Positions 1 through 8,938 of a DNA stretch of 64,000 bases are shown here, in pieces; position 1 is the stretch's first letter, and every line of letters starts with the position of its first letter. The stretch lies in assembly GCA_902597895.1 (NCBI GenBank), contig CACJZM010000001.1:305214-369213 (forward strand). The letters are read 5' to 3'. The position numbers and the translations under genes are program-made. Below the pieces are notes generated by a model, which saw only the letters and a program-made list of their open reading frames with translations, was not told the DNA's origin and searched no databases. This stretch comes from an uncultured Pelagibacteraceae bacterium. GTDB taxonomy: Bacteria; Pseudomonadota; Alphaproteobacteria; Pelagibacterales; Pelagibacteraceae.

Positions 1-921
1 AAATACCCAGATGGAAAATCTACAGATTTAAGAAAACAAATATCTTTAAAATTCAAATGCAATAAAGATAAAATTATTTGTGGATCCGGTTCTGATGAGG
101 TCATCCAATTAATTTGTCAATTATTTCTCAAACCAAAAGATGAAGTAGTGGTCCCTCAGTATAGTTTTTTAATGTACAGAATTTATGCAAATATTGTAGG
201 TGCAAAAGTATTATTTGCGAAAGAAAAAAATTATAAAATTTCTATAAATGAAATTATAAAAAAAATAACTAAAAAAACAAAAATTGTTTTTTTGGCAAAT
301 CCAAATAATCCTACAGGGACCTATATTTATAAAAAAGATCTTATATTATTAAGAAAAAAGCTTCGAAAAAATATACTTCTAGTTATAGATGACGCTTATG
401 ACGAATATATGTTAGATAAAAATTATTCATCAGGATTAGATATCTTTAAAAATAAAAAAAATGTTTTTATTTTAAGAACATTTTCAAAAATATATGGATT
501 AGCATCTTTAAGAATTGGTTGGGGATATGGGGATAAAAAAATTATTAATGCACTTAATATTATTAAACCCCCATTTAATGTAAATAAGTTTGCGCAGTTG
601 TGTGCAATGGAAGCTTTAAGCGATAGTAAATTTATAAGTAAATCAGTAAAGCACAATTACTTCTGGGCGAAAAAAATTAAAAAAGAAGTAGAGAGATTTA
701 ATATTAAAACAAATAGTGTTAGTGCTAACTTTTTATTATTAAACTTTAATAAATGTAAACTTACAGCTGCAGAAGTTAATAGAAAGCTTCAAAAAAATGG
801 TTTAATTTTGAGGGAAACAAAAATATATGGAATTAAAAATAGTTTAAGGATAACGATTGGTAACAGTAAGGAAAATAAAATTTTTATTAAAAAATTAAAA
901 ACTATCTTTAAAAATGTTTGA
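1..921 (+). CDS. hisC: Histidinol-phosphate / aromatic aminotransferase, 5' end missing
   Basis: Class I/II PLP-dependent aminotransferase. The reading frame is open from the first base of the window (KYPDG..., then SGSDEVIQ), so the N-terminus lies outside. Visible family marks are ANPNNPTGTY (substrate/PLP region), IDDAYDEY (PLP ring aspartate) and RTFSKIYGLASLRIGW, which holds the Schiff-base lysine, followed by the C-terminal LRITIG. HisC converts imidazole-acetol phosphate to histidinol phosphate; in many alphaproteobacteria the copy next to tyrA also transaminates aromatic keto acids. It overlaps tyrA by 8 bp, so the two are probably cotranscribed and the aromatic role (Tyr/Phe synthesis) is as likely as the histidine role. 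Family assignment is secure; the exact substrate is inferred. Confidence 0.9.
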   Translation, partial: KYPDGKSTDLRKQISLKFKCNKDKIICGSGSDEVIQLICQLFLKPKDEVVVPQYSFLMYRIYANIVGAKVLFAKEKNYKISINEIIKKITKKTKIVFLANPNNPTGTYIYKKDLILLRKKLRKNILLVIDDAYDEYMLDKNYSSGLDIFKNKKNVFILRTFSKIYGLASLRIGWGYGDKKIINALNIIKPPFNVNKFAQLCAMEALSDSKFISKSVKHNYFWAKKIKKEVERFNIKTNSVSANFLLLNFNKCKLTAAEVNRKLQKNGLILRETKIYGIKNSLRITIGNSKENKIFIKKLKTIFKNV

Positions 922-1813
922 TAAAATATTAATTATAGGTTGTGGACTGATAGGGTCATCAATATTAAGAGCTTCTTTGTCCAAAAAAATTGCAAAAAAA
1001 ATATTTGTTTACGAAATTTCAAAAAAAAATATTTCAAAAATAAAAAAAATAAGCTCAAAAATAATAATTTTAAAAAAATTAGATCAAAATATTTCAGATA
1101 TTAACTTAGTAATTTTATGTACACCAATGAGTCAATACAAAAAAATAATACCTAAACTAAATAATTTCTTAACTCATAATTCAATTATTACAGATGTTGG
1201 GTCAACAAAATCTAATATAGATTTATTAATTAAGAAAAAATTAAAAAAATCTTTGGATTGGATTATGAGCCATCCAATTGCTGGATCTGAAGTTAGCGGC
1301 CCTGAATATGGAGATAAAAACTTATTTAAAAATAAATGGTGTGTAATCATAAAAGATAAAAATAGTATCAAATTTAAAAAGATTACTAATTTTTGGAAAA
1401 AATTAGGAGCAAATATCGCAGTTATGGATAAAAATGAACATGATAAAATATTTTCTATAACTAGCCATCTTCCGCATTTGATTGCATATAATTTAATCAA
1501 AACTGCTCAGGATTTCCAAAAAAAATATAAAAAAAATTTAATTAAATTTAGTGCTGGCGGTCTTAGAGATTTTTCAAGAACAGCTGCTTCTAACGAAATA
1601 ATGTGGAGAGATATTTTTTTTAGCAATAAGAGAAATATGATTAATTCTATAGACTCATTTATCAAGAATCTAAATATTTTTAAAAAAAATATAAATAATT
1701 TTGACGAAAAAAATATGAAAAAAATATTAGTTAATTCAAAAAAAGTAAGAAAACAAATTATAGAATTAAAACAGGATGTTTCAAAACCAGATTTTGGAAG
1801 AGAGAATCTTTAA
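914..1813 (+). CDS. tyrA: Prephenate / cyclohexadienyl dehydrogenase
   Basis: NAD(P)-dependent oxidative decarboxylation of prephenate (or arogenate) on the tyrosine pathway. The N-terminal Rossmann motif GCGLIGSS is at about residues 9-16, DVGSTK closes the nucleotide domain, and MSHPIAGSE carries the family HPxxGxE motif; the conserved SHLPH helix and GGLRDFSR follow. Length (299 aa) is normal for the monofunctional enzyme without a chorismate mutase or ACT domain. The start ATG overlaps the end of the hisC-type aminotransferase by 8 bp, which fits an aromatic amino-acid operon. Its TAA stop is interlocked with the stop of the convergent NlpC/P60 gene within the same four bases. Confidence 0.92.
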   Translation: MFDKILIIGCGLIGSSILRASLSKKIAKKIFVYEISKKNISKIKKISSKIIILKKLDQNISDINLVILCTPMSQYKKIIPKLNNFLTHNSIITDVGSTKSNIDLLIKKKLKKSLDWIMSHPIAGSEVSGPEYGDKNLFKNKWCVIIKDKNSIKFKKITNFWKKLGANIAVMDKNEHDKIFSITSHLPHLIAYNLIKTAQDFQKKYKKNLIKFSAGGLRDFSRTAASNEIMWRDIFFSNKRNMINSIDSFIKNLNIFKKNINNFDEKNMKKILVNSKKVRKQIIELKQDVSKPDFGRENL

Positions 1814-2562
1814 ATAGGAAAAACTTTTAAAATTTCTAATTTTGCAGTTTTTTTAATTAATTTAACAGTATTGTAAATAGGCATAATTAATACTTTCTTT
1901 TTTGGCCCGTATGCATGAATCAGGAGTTTTGAATTTAAACATAATGCGACATGTCCTTTCCAATAAATTAAATCTCCTTTCTTAAATTTATTTTTTTTTT
2001 TACCTTTTTTAAATTTAATTTGTTCAGAAGTATCTCTTGGAAAAAATTTATTATTATATTTATAAAATAATTGAATTAGGGATGAGCAATCAACTCCATT
2101 AAAAGTTTTTCCACCCCATTTATATTTTATATTTAAAAACAACTTTGCAACATTAATGTAATTTCTTTTTTTGTAATTTATAGGATGGATATCTGATTTC
2201 TTAATCCATTTATTTTTTTGATATTCAATAAATTGACCTTTTCTTTTTAAAATTTGCAAACCACTAGAGAATGACAGGAAATTTTTTGTTTTATAAATTT
2301 TTTTATTTAATGGAAACTTAAAAATAGGTGTTTTTAAAGTAGTAACTTTGTGAGTAATAATTTTATTTTTTTCAAAACAATTTTTATTTTCAATGTAGCC
2401 AACATATTTGTCAAAATGAGTTTTTATTTTTAAAAATTTTTTATATTGTTTGATAATTTTAAACTTTTCTCCATATAATATTTGGGATGCCAATCCAGAT
2501 TTGACACTATTTTTTTCATACAAATTTATATATGGAAAATTACAAAAGAAACTATTTTGCAC
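1810..2562 (-). CDS. NlpC/P60 cysteine peptidase with SH3 domain, YkfC-like
   Basis: Predicted gamma-D-glutamyl-diamino-acid endopeptidase acting on peptidoglycan peptides. The N-terminal half looks like bacterial SH3 (short beta-rich segments around residues 25-60 and 95-120). The C-terminal NlpC/P60 domain has GVDCSSLIQ with catalytic Cys159, GHVALC with His204 and a further IHAYG histidine. I see no signal peptide or lipobox, so it is probably cytoplasmic, as in the YkfC-type muropeptide-recycling enzymes. It starts 11 bp inside the end of the upstream AmpG-type permease gene, so permease and peptidase are translationally coupled. That context supports breakdown of imported wall peptides. 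The biochemical role is inferred. Confidence 0.85.
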   Translation of the reverse strand: MQNSFFCNFPYINLYEKNSVKSGLASQILYGEKFKIIKQYKKFLKIKTHFDKYVGYIENKNCFEKNKIITHKVTTLKTPIFKFPLNKKIYKTKNFLSFSSGLQILKRKGQFIEYQKNKWIKKSDIHPINYKKRNYINVAKLFLNIKYKWGGKTFNGVDCSSLIQLFYKYNNKFFPRDTSEQIKFKKGKKKNKFKKGDLIYWKGHVALCLNSKLLIHAYGPKKKVLIMPIYNTVKLIKKTAKLEILKVFPI

Positions 2563-3925
2563 TTATTTTTATTTTATCTTTAATTAACCACAAGCATATT
2601 AGAGATGGAATAACCATTATAGTAGTTATTATAAAAAATGTTCCCCAATCACCATTCAGCCAATCTACCAATGCTCCCGACGAAGAAGCCAATGTTGTTC
2701 TTCCTGCTGTTCCAATTGATGCGAGTAGAGCATACTGAGTTGCTGTATATGTTCTGTCTACTAATAATGAAATAAATGCAACAAATGCTACAGTAGCAAA
2801 TGCTGCGGATATATCGTCAGCTATAACTGCTAAAGCAAATAATAAATCAGATTTTCCAGTCCAAGCTAACAAAGCAAAAAGAAGATTTGTAGCTGCCATA
2901 AACCCACCTGCAACAAACATTGTTTTTACTGTTCCAGATCTCATAGCGAATATTCCACCCAGCAAGGTAAATACCACTGTAGTTATCCATCCCAATGTTT
3001 TTGAATAGATTGCTATTTCACCTTTTGAAAACCCTATTTCTTTATAAAAGACTATAGACATCCTTCCAAGAAAAGCTTCTCCAATTTTAAATAAAAATAC
3101 AAAGCCTAAAATTCCTATAGCGATTGAATAGCCATTCTTTTTAAAAAAACTTATTATTGGACCACCAATGGTCCCTGTTATATATGCAATAAAATTTGTA
3201 AAAATATTACTTGATCCCAACTTTTCCCCTATCATTTTGTCAGTTTCTTTTTGTTTTGCCTCTCTATCAGAGTCGATAGGCTCATGAACAAACATAAGAC
3301 CAATATTCATTAAAATTACAACAACACCTAGAACTAAAAAAGTAGTTTGCCAGTAATCAGAAATACCAATATTCTGAAAATACTCTGCGGTAAATAAAGC
3401 TATAACTCCTCCAAGTTTATAACCAGTCCACCAACCAACCACAGCCATTGCAGCTCCAGCTGCCATAGACTTTCCTTCATTGGCACTAATCTGTTCAATT
3501 CTTAATGCATCAACTGTTATATCTTGTGTTGCTGATGCAATAGCTATTATTAGACCTACAGAAATAAGAAGAGCTAAATTTTCAGTAGGATTTATAAAAC
3601 TCCAAACAACTAAACTTACCAAAATTGCTATTTGCATTAAAACTATCCAGCCTCTTCTATGGCCTAGTTTTTTTGTTAATAAAGGTATTTGAATTCTGTC
3701 GACAATGGGAGCCCATAAATAATTAAATGCATAAACCCCAAAAATTAAACCTGCCCATCCTATAGTGGATCTACTTAATCCTTCTTCTTTTAACCATAAG
3801 CTCAAACTACTTGCTATTAAGACCCAAGGAAATCCACTTATTGCTCCTAGCAATAATATTCTCAACATTCTAATGTCTTTGTACACTAGCAATGACTCAG
3901 ACCAGGTTTGTTTTTTTTCAATCAT
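2552..3925 (-). CDS. ampG: AmpG-type MFS permease (muropeptide transporter family)
   Basis: Polytopic major-facilitator protein (about 12 predicted membrane helices, 457 aa) of the AmpG/PAT family, which imports anhydromuropeptides or related solutes. Family features include the N-terminal region with LLLGAISGFPWVLIASSLSLWLKEEGLSRSTIG and the loop ATQDITVDALRIEQ typical of AmpG. I chose the ATG at 3925 rather than the TTG 15 bp upstream: it forms a TAATG overlap with the trkH stop and has GGAG about nine bases upstream. The downstream cytoplasmic NlpC/P60 peptidase overlaps its end by 11 bp, which supports a muropeptide cargo. The family also includes transporters of unknown substrate, so cargo is inferred. 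Confidence 0.82.
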   Translation of the reverse strand: MIEKKQTWSESLLVYKDIRMLRILLLGAISGFPWVLIASSLSLWLKEEGLSRSTIGWAGLIFGVYAFNYLWAPIVDRIQIPLLTKKLGHRRGWIVLMQIAILVSLVVWSFINPTENLALLISVGLIIAIASATQDITVDALRIEQISANEGKSMAAGAAMAVVGWWTGYKLGGVIALFTAEYFQNIGISDYWQTTFLVLGVVVILMNIGLMFVHEPIDSDREAKQKETDKMIGEKLGSSNIFTNFIAYITGTIGGPIISFFKKNGYSIAIGILGFVFLFKIGEAFLGRMSIVFYKEIGFSKGEIAIYSKTLGWITTVVFTLLGGIFAMRSGTVKTMFVAGGFMAATNLLFALLAWTGKSDLLFALAVIADDISAAFATVAFVAFISLLVDRTYTATQYALLASIGTAGRTTLASSSGALVDWLNGDWGTFFIITTIMVIPSLICLWLIKDKIKISAK

Positions 3926-5370
3926 TAAAATTTTCTCCAAAATGATGGAATAAACAACACTAGTATAGCAAATAACTCAAGTCTACCTAAAATCATCCCT
4001 AAACTTAGTACCCATTTTGATGAGTTTTCTAGAGAAGAGAAGTTTCCATTTGGACCTATTGTATCTCCAAGACCTGGACCAACATTAGAAATTGATGTAG
4101 CTGCTCCAGAGATAGATGTAACAAAATCTAGACCAGTTAAAGATAATATAGCAGTTAGAGAGAAGAAAATTATAACATACAAAAATATAAATGATATTAC
4201 CGATGACATAAATTTATCATCAATAATATTTTTATCATATTTAATTACAAATACACCTCTTGGATAAATAATTTTTTTTAATTGATTTAATAAAAAACGA
4301 TATAACAACTGTACTCTAAAAATTTTAATACCACATGCAGTTGATCCAGCGCATCCACCTATAAACATTAAAATTAAAAAAAATATTAAAGGAAAATTAC
4401 CCCATTGATCAAAATTTTTAGTTACATAACCTGTGCCAGTAAGTATTGAGATTACATTAAAAGAAATAGACCTTAAACTTTCATTTTGAAATCCTTTTGA
4501 AAAAAATAAATAAATAGATAATGCAATGATAGAAAAAAAAGTTACTTTTAAAAATGCTACAACTTGCGTGTCAGAAAAAAATATTTTTTTATCTCCATTT
4601 AAAAATTTTATATAAGCAATAAAAGGAATACTACCTAAAATTATGAAAATCATCGAGGTTATTTCAATAAGAAAACTATCAAAATATCCTATAGATTGAT
4701 TGTAGTTTGAAAAACCTCCAGTTGCAATTGTAGTCATAGAATGAGTTAAGCTATCAAAAAAATTCATACCAAATAATTTGTAAAAAAAAGCGCATATAAA
4801 TGTAAGGATTGAGTAAATAATTATTAATCTAATACTTATTTGTTTTGATTTTGGTAAAATTTTTTCAGCAGTATCGTTGCTTGAGATTTTAAATAGTTGC
4901 ATTCCTCCAACATTCATAATTGGCATTAGAGTTATTGCCATAACAATTATACCTATTCCCCCAAGCCATTGAAGAATAGCTCTCCATAATAAAATACTTT
5001 TTGGAGCAATTTCCAAATCCTGAATAATAGTTGAGCCTGTAGTAGTTATCCCTGACATACTCTCAAAAAAAGAATCTGTAATGCTTAAATTTAAATTTGA
5101 AAATATAAAAGGTAAGGAACCAAATATTGCAATACTTAACCAAGAAAGAGCCGTTAATAAAAAAGCTTGAGGTAAGTTTAATGTTTTATCGTGATCTAAA
5201 TTTGAGAGAAAAAACAATACCCCAAAAACTATAGTAATAATACCCGAGCTGATGAAAGAAGAATCAAATTCTTGATAAATTAATTGAGCTACTACAGGTA
5301 TAATCATAGCAAAACCAAGAATCACTTGTAATAATCCAAGTGTGAAAAAGACTGTTTTATAATTCGACAT
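3925..5370 (-). CDS. trkH: Potassium uptake channel subunit TrkH/KtrB
   Basis: Integral membrane K+-translocating subunit, 481 aa, with four repeated M1-P-M2 units. Filter-like segments are visible as SGITTTGSTI, MTTIATGGFSNY, LTGTGYVT and SISNVGPGLGDTIGPNGNF; C-terminal SKWVLSLGMILGRLELFAILVLF is typical of TrkH. The family normally requires the regulatory protein TrkA, which is not in this window. It is first in a leftward run with ampG and the NlpC/P60 gene (TAATG junction with ampG). It is divergent from lysK across a 92-bp gap in which I see no clear consensus promoter. Confidence 0.93.
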   Translation of the reverse strand: MSNYKTVFFTLGLLQVILGFAMIIPVVAQLIYQEFDSSFISSGIITIVFGVLFFLSNLDHDKTLNLPQAFLLTALSWLSIAIFGSLPFIFSNLNLSITDSFFESMSGITTTGSTIIQDLEIAPKSILLWRAILQWLGGIGIIVMAITLMPIMNVGGMQLFKISSNDTAEKILPKSKQISIRLIIIYSILTFICAFFYKLFGMNFFDSLTHSMTTIATGGFSNYNQSIGYFDSFLIEITSMIFIILGSIPFIAYIKFLNGDKKIFFSDTQVVAFLKVTFFSIIALSIYLFFSKGFQNESLRSISFNVISILTGTGYVTKNFDQWGNFPLIFFLILMFIGGCAGSTACGIKIFRVQLLYRFLLNQLKKIIYPRGVFVIKYDKNIIDDKFMSSVISFIFLYVIIFFSLTAILSLTGLDFVTSISGAATSISNVGPGLGDTIGPNGNFSSLENSSKWVLSLGMILGRLELFAILVLFIPSFWRKF

Positions 5371-5462
5371 TTTGAATGAACATTATTTTATGGTAAATAA
5401 ATTTCAACTCTATAAGAATTATTAAAAGCTCTATTTTTATGAGTTATTATTAAGTTAAAATT

Positions 5463-7025
5463 GTGATCGATAAAAACAACATTGAAAAAACTAACGCCTG
5501 GCCATTTGTCGAGGCAAAAAAAATTCTTCGAGAGAGAAAAAAATATATTGAAAAAAAAGGAAAGATAATTCTTCAAACTGGTTATGGCCCAAGTGGACTG
5601 CCTCATATTGGTACTTTTGGCGAAGTAGCAAGGACATCTATGGTTGTAAATGCTCTTAATCAAATTACAGAAATGCCAAAAGAGATAATTACTTTTTCAG
5701 ATGATATGGACGGTTTAAGGAAAGTACCTGATAATATCCCTAACCAAGAAATATTAAAAAATAATTTACATAAACCATTAACTCAAATTCCAGACCCTTT
5801 TCAAAAGTTTGATAGTTTTGGGGAACATAATAATGAAATGTTAAAAAAATTTTTAAATGAATTCAATTTTACCTATTCATTTAAAAGCTCAACTGAACTT
5901 TATAAAAATGGATTTTTTAATGAAACTTTAAAATTAATTCTGAATAAATATCAAGAAATAATGAACATAATTATACCTACTTTAGGTGTTGAGAGACAAA
6001 AAACTTATTCTCCATTTTTACCAATATGCCCTGATACTGGAGTTGTTTTGGAGATACCTGTTTTAGAGATAGATCAAAAAAATTCAAAAATAGTCTTTGA
6101 TAACTTTGGTAAGAAATTGGAAACAAGTATTTTAAATGGAAATTGCAAATTACAATGGAAAGTTGATTGGGCTATGAGATGGTTTGCATTAGATATTGAT
6201 TTTGAAATGTATGGAAAAGATTTAATAGAGAGTGCTATCTTATCAACAAAAATTATAAAAAGTCTTGGAAAAGTAAATCCATCTGGATTTGCATACGAGT
6301 TATTTTTAGATGAAAAAGGTGAAAAAATTTCGAAATCTAAAGGAAATGGTATTACGATTAATCAATGGTTAGAGTACGCTTCACCAGAGAGTCTTTCTTT
6401 GTTTATGTATCAGAACCCAAAGCGAGCAAAAAAACTATATAAAGAAATTGTACCAAAAGCTGTAGACGAATATCTTGATTTTATCGATAAAGGTAAAAAT
6501 CAAACCGAACTTCAAATGTTGTTAAATCCTGTTTGGCACGTTCATAATGGAATTATACCAAAAGAAAATATGATCATGTCTTTTTCTATGTTATTAAATT
6601 TGGTTGAAACAAGCAACGCTAGTTCAAAAGAACTACTTTGGAAATTTGTAAAAAAATACAAACCAGATATCCTAGAAAAAAATCAGCCAATTTTTGATAA
6701 GTTGATTGAATATGCGATAAAATATTTTAATGATGTTATTAAGAAAAATAAAAAATATAAAAAGCCAAATGAATTGGAAAAAAAGGCTTTGATAGCTTTA
6801 ATTCAAATACTTGAAAAATGTGATGACAAAATGAAACCTGAAGACATTCAAACTCTAATATATACTGTTGGAAAAGAAAATGGTTATAAAGAAAACCTAA
6901 GAGACTGGTTTAAATTAATATATGAAGTTGTATTTGGAGATGAAAATGGTCCTAGAATGGGTTTTTTTATTAGTTTTTTTGGTGTTAAAGAAATGCAAGA
7001 GGTAATTAGAGATAAGATTAAATAA
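5463..7025 (+). CDS. lysK: Lysyl-tRNA synthetase, class I
   Basis: Charges tRNA-Lys with lysine. This is the archaeal-type class I enzyme, not the class II LysS found in most bacteria: the HIGH-like HIGT is at residues 48-51 after GPSG, the KMSKS-like KISKS is at residues 288-292, and the C-terminal part is alpha-helical. The 520-aa length is normal. The start is a GTG at 5463; an in-frame stop lies just upstream at 5451 and no in-frame ATG or good ribosome binding site is nearby, so the start is moderately certain. Class I LysRS is common in Alphaproteobacteria. The stop overlaps the pyrD start (TAATG). Confidence 0.95.
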   Translation: MIDKNNIEKTNAWPFVEAKKILRERKKYIEKKGKIILQTGYGPSGLPHIGTFGEVARTSMVVNALNQITEMPKEIITFSDDMDGLRKVPDNIPNQEILKNNLHKPLTQIPDPFQKFDSFGEHNNEMLKKFLNEFNFTYSFKSSTELYKNGFFNETLKLILNKYQEIMNIIIPTLGVERQKTYSPFLPICPDTGVVLEIPVLEIDQKNSKIVFDNFGKKLETSILNGNCKLQWKVDWAMRWFALDIDFEMYGKDLIESAILSTKIIKSLGKVNPSGFAYELFLDEKGEKISKSKGNGITINQWLEYASPESLSLFMYQNPKRAKKLYKEIVPKAVDEYLDFIDKGKNQTELQMLLNPVWHVHNGIIPKENMIMSFSMLLNLVETSNASSKELLWKFVKKYKPDILEKNQPIFDKLIEYAIKYFNDVIKKNKKYKKPNELEKKALIALIQILEKCDDKMKPEDIQTLIYTVGKENGYKENLRDWFKLIYEVVFGDENGPRMGFFISFFGVKEMQEVIRDKIK

Positions 7026-8065
7026 TGTTTTCAAAGATAAGATCCTTAATATTTAAATTTGAACCAGAAGTTGCGCATGGCTTGGCTATTAAAGCACTAA
7101 AATATAATTTTGTTCCACCTAAAAAAATTCCAAATAATAAATTAATTGAAACAAAATTATTTTCAAAAATAATAAAGAATCCTATTGGACTTGCTGCAGG
7201 TTTTGATAAAGATGCAGAAGTATATAATAGTATATTTGATCTAGGTTTTGGGTTTGTAGAAGTTGGAACAGTGACTCCTCTTAAACAATATGGAAATAAA
7301 AAACCAAGAGTCTTTAGGCTTGAGGAGGATGAGGCTCTTATAAACAGATTAGGTTTTAATAATTCAGGATCAGAAGAAGTTCTTTCAAAAATAACTAGAA
7401 ATAAACCAAAAGGATTATTAGGAATTAATATTGGGCCTAATAAAGATTCTCAAAACAGATTAGAAGATTATTTGGTATGTTTTAGAAAGTTTCATAATTT
7501 TGCAGATTATATTACTATTAATATTTCATCACCTAATACTGAAAATTTAAGAAGCTTTCATAATAAAAGTGAGTTGAATGAATTGCTAAAATTAATTAAT
7601 GAAGAAAAAAAAATATTAAATTCTGCAGTTCCTATAGTTGTAAAAATTTCTCCCGATATTCAAGAAGACGATATACCAACTATTTCAGAATTACTTTTAA
7701 AATTTGAAATAAGTGCTGTTATTATTTCAAATACAACAGATAGTACCAGAGAAAACTTAATTAATATAAATAAATTAGAAAAAGGTGGGTTGTCAGGAAA
7801 ACCAATTGAAAAAAAATCAAATAATTTAATAAGTAAATTTTATAAAATTTTAAGAGGTAAAATATTAATTATTGGAGTTGGAGGTGTTGACTCTGGCAAA
7901 AGTGCTTTTGAGAAATTTTTAAATGGGGCTAATTTAGTTCAACTTTACACTGGTATGGTTTACAAAGGCCCAAACATTGCATCAATAATAAGTGAGGAAT
8001 TAATAAATATATTAGAAAAAAAAGGTGTGAAAAATATATCTGATATAATAGGAAATAAAAAATGA
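7025..8065 (+). CDS. pyrD: Dihydroorotate dehydrogenase (quinone), class 2
   Basis: FMN enzyme oxidising dihydroorotate to orotate in pyrimidine synthesis, passing electrons to the quinone pool. The N-terminal amphipathic helix (about residues 1-25) is the class 2 membrane anchor. [14 protein letters not shown] begins the barrel, RLGFNNSG binds [14 protein letters not shown] carries the class 2 catalytic serine, and [10 protein letters not shown] and [11 protein letters not shown] form the C-terminal phosphate site. Length 346 aa is typical. It is translationally coupled to lysK through a TAATG overlap, an odd functional pairing that presumably reflects genome packing. Confidence 0.96.
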   Translation: MFSKIRSLIFKFEPEVAHGLAIKALKYNFVPPKKIPNNKLIETKLFSKIIKNPIGLAAGFDKDAEVYNSIFDLGFGFVEVGTVTPLKQYGNKKPRVFRLEEDEALINRLGFNNSGSEEVLSKITRNKPKGLLGINIGPNKDSQNRLEDYLVCFRKFHNFADYITINISSPNTENLRSFHNKSELNELLKLINEEKKILNSAVPIVVKISPDIQEDDIPTISELLLKFEISAVIISNTTDSTRENLININKLEKGGLSGKPIEKKSNNLISKFYKILRGKILIIGVGGVDSGKSAFEKFLNGANLVQLYTGMVYKGPNIASIISEELINILEKKGVKNISDIIGNKK

Positions 8066-8067
8066 TC

Positions 8068-8098
8068 TTGACTGGAAACTTTATTGCACTTATACAAT
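8068..8098 (+). promoter_or_regulatory. Predicted sigma-70 promoter of rpmB
   Basis: TTGACT (8068-8073) is followed after 17 bases by TATACA (8091-8096), or after 19 bases by TACAAT (8093-8098). It starts only three bases after the pyrD stop and would give a leader of under 10 bases for rpmB at 8109. The hexamers are good matches to consensus, but no transcript data are available. Confidence 0.5.
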
Positions 8099-8108
8099 CT
8101 TAATTTTT

Positions 8109-8390
8109 ATGTCTAAAAAATGTGAACTTACTGGAAAAATACCTCTAAAAGGTCATAATGTTAGTCATGCTAACAACAAGACTAAAAGAAGATTTTTACC
8201 AAATTTAAAAAAAGTAAAATTTAAAAGTGAGATATTAAATAAAAGCATGAGACTTACCGTATCTAATGCAGGTCTAAGGTCAGTTGATAAAAAAGGAAGT
8301 TTTGACCAATTTATTAAAAGTACAAAAAGTAAATATTTGTCAATGCGATTGAAAAAGTTAAAAAAAAATCTGTTAACTAAATCAGCTTAG
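8109..8390 (+). CDS. rpmB: 50S ribosomal protein L28
   Basis: Small basic ribosomal protein of the large subunit, 93 aa. The N-terminus [33 protein letters not shown] is the L28 signature (C-x-T-G-K, G-x-x-V-S-H-x-x-x-x-T-K-R). The C-terminus is the longer alphaproteobacterial form with [13 protein letters not shown]. The stop TAG overlaps the GTG start of the next gene by one base. A sigma-70-like promoter lies directly upstream, so rpmB and the transporter probably form their own transcription unit. Confidence 0.97.
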   Translation: MSKKCELTGKIPLKGHNVSHANNKTKRRFLPNLKKVKFKSEILNKSMRLTVSNAGLRSVDKKGSFDQFIKSTKSKYLSMRLKKLKKNLLTKSA

Positions 8391-8938
8391 TGAATAAATA
8401 TTTTTTTACCCTGTCATTTTTGATGGGATTTGTAGTACTAGCATCAAATTTTCTAGTACAATTCCCCATAAAATATTACGGTCTTGAAGACCTTTTAACC
8501 TATGGAGCATTTAGTTATCCAGTTGCCTTTTTAATAACTGATCTAGCGAATAGATCGTATGGAAAATTTGTAGCAAGGAAAATTGTATATATAGGTTTCG
8601 CTATAGGTATCACTTTTACATTATTTTTTTCAACAAATTTTTCAGACTTAATTTCTATTCGAATAGCAATAGGATCAGGTTCGGCATTTATAGTTGCACA
8701 ATTATTAGATGTTAAAATATTTGATCAACTAAGAAAAAAGACTTGGTATGTTGCTCCTCTTACTTCTTCACTGATAGGTTCAACGGTAGATACTTTTTTA
8801 TTTTTTTCTATATCGTTCTATGGGACAGGAATTCCATGGATTACATTATCACTTGGAGATTTAGCGGTAAAAATTTTGGTTGCATTAGTAATGTTAATAC
8901 CTTTTAGACTAGTAATTGGTAATTTCAAATTAACTTAA
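8390..8938 (+). CDS. Queuosine precursor transporter (VUT/YhhQ family)
   Basis: Membrane protein of 182 aa with about five or six predicted helices. TYGAFSYPVAFLITDLANRSYGK matches the conserved segment of the VUT/YhhQ (QPTR) family, which takes up queuosine precursors such as preQ0/preQ1; DTFLFFSISFYGTG near the C-terminus is also typical. The start is a GTG overlapping the rpmB stop; no better in-frame ATG lies upstream, and the next Met is about eight residues in. The stop codon directly abuts that of the convergent agmatine deiminase gene, leaving no space for a terminator. Substrate is inferred from family membership. Confidence 0.8.
   Translation: MNKYFFTLSFLMGFVVLASNFLVQFPIKYYGLEDLLTYGAFSYPVAFLITDLANRSYGKFVARKIVYIGFAIGITFTLFFSTNFSDLISIRIAIGSGSAFIVAQLLDVKIFDQLRKKTWYVAPLTSSLIGSTVDTFLFFSISFYGTGIPWITLSLGDLAVKILVALVMLIPFRLVIGNFKLT

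Noticed and set aside
423-656. Antisense frame inside hisC
   Set aside because: Lies wholly within a conserved coding region on the other strand; composition is that of a reverse-complement shadow. Similar frames in groL, aceA-neighbour regions, lysK (5388-5663) and polA were set aside for the same reason.
3926-3940. TTG start for the AmpG-type gene
   Set aside because: It overlaps trkH coding sequence more deeply and lacks a ribosome binding site; the ATG at 3925 has GGAG upstream and a TAATG junction.
8062-8103. 13-codon frame between pyrD and rpmB
   Set aside because: It coincides with the TTGACT-17-TATACA promoter; too short and no ribosome binding site.
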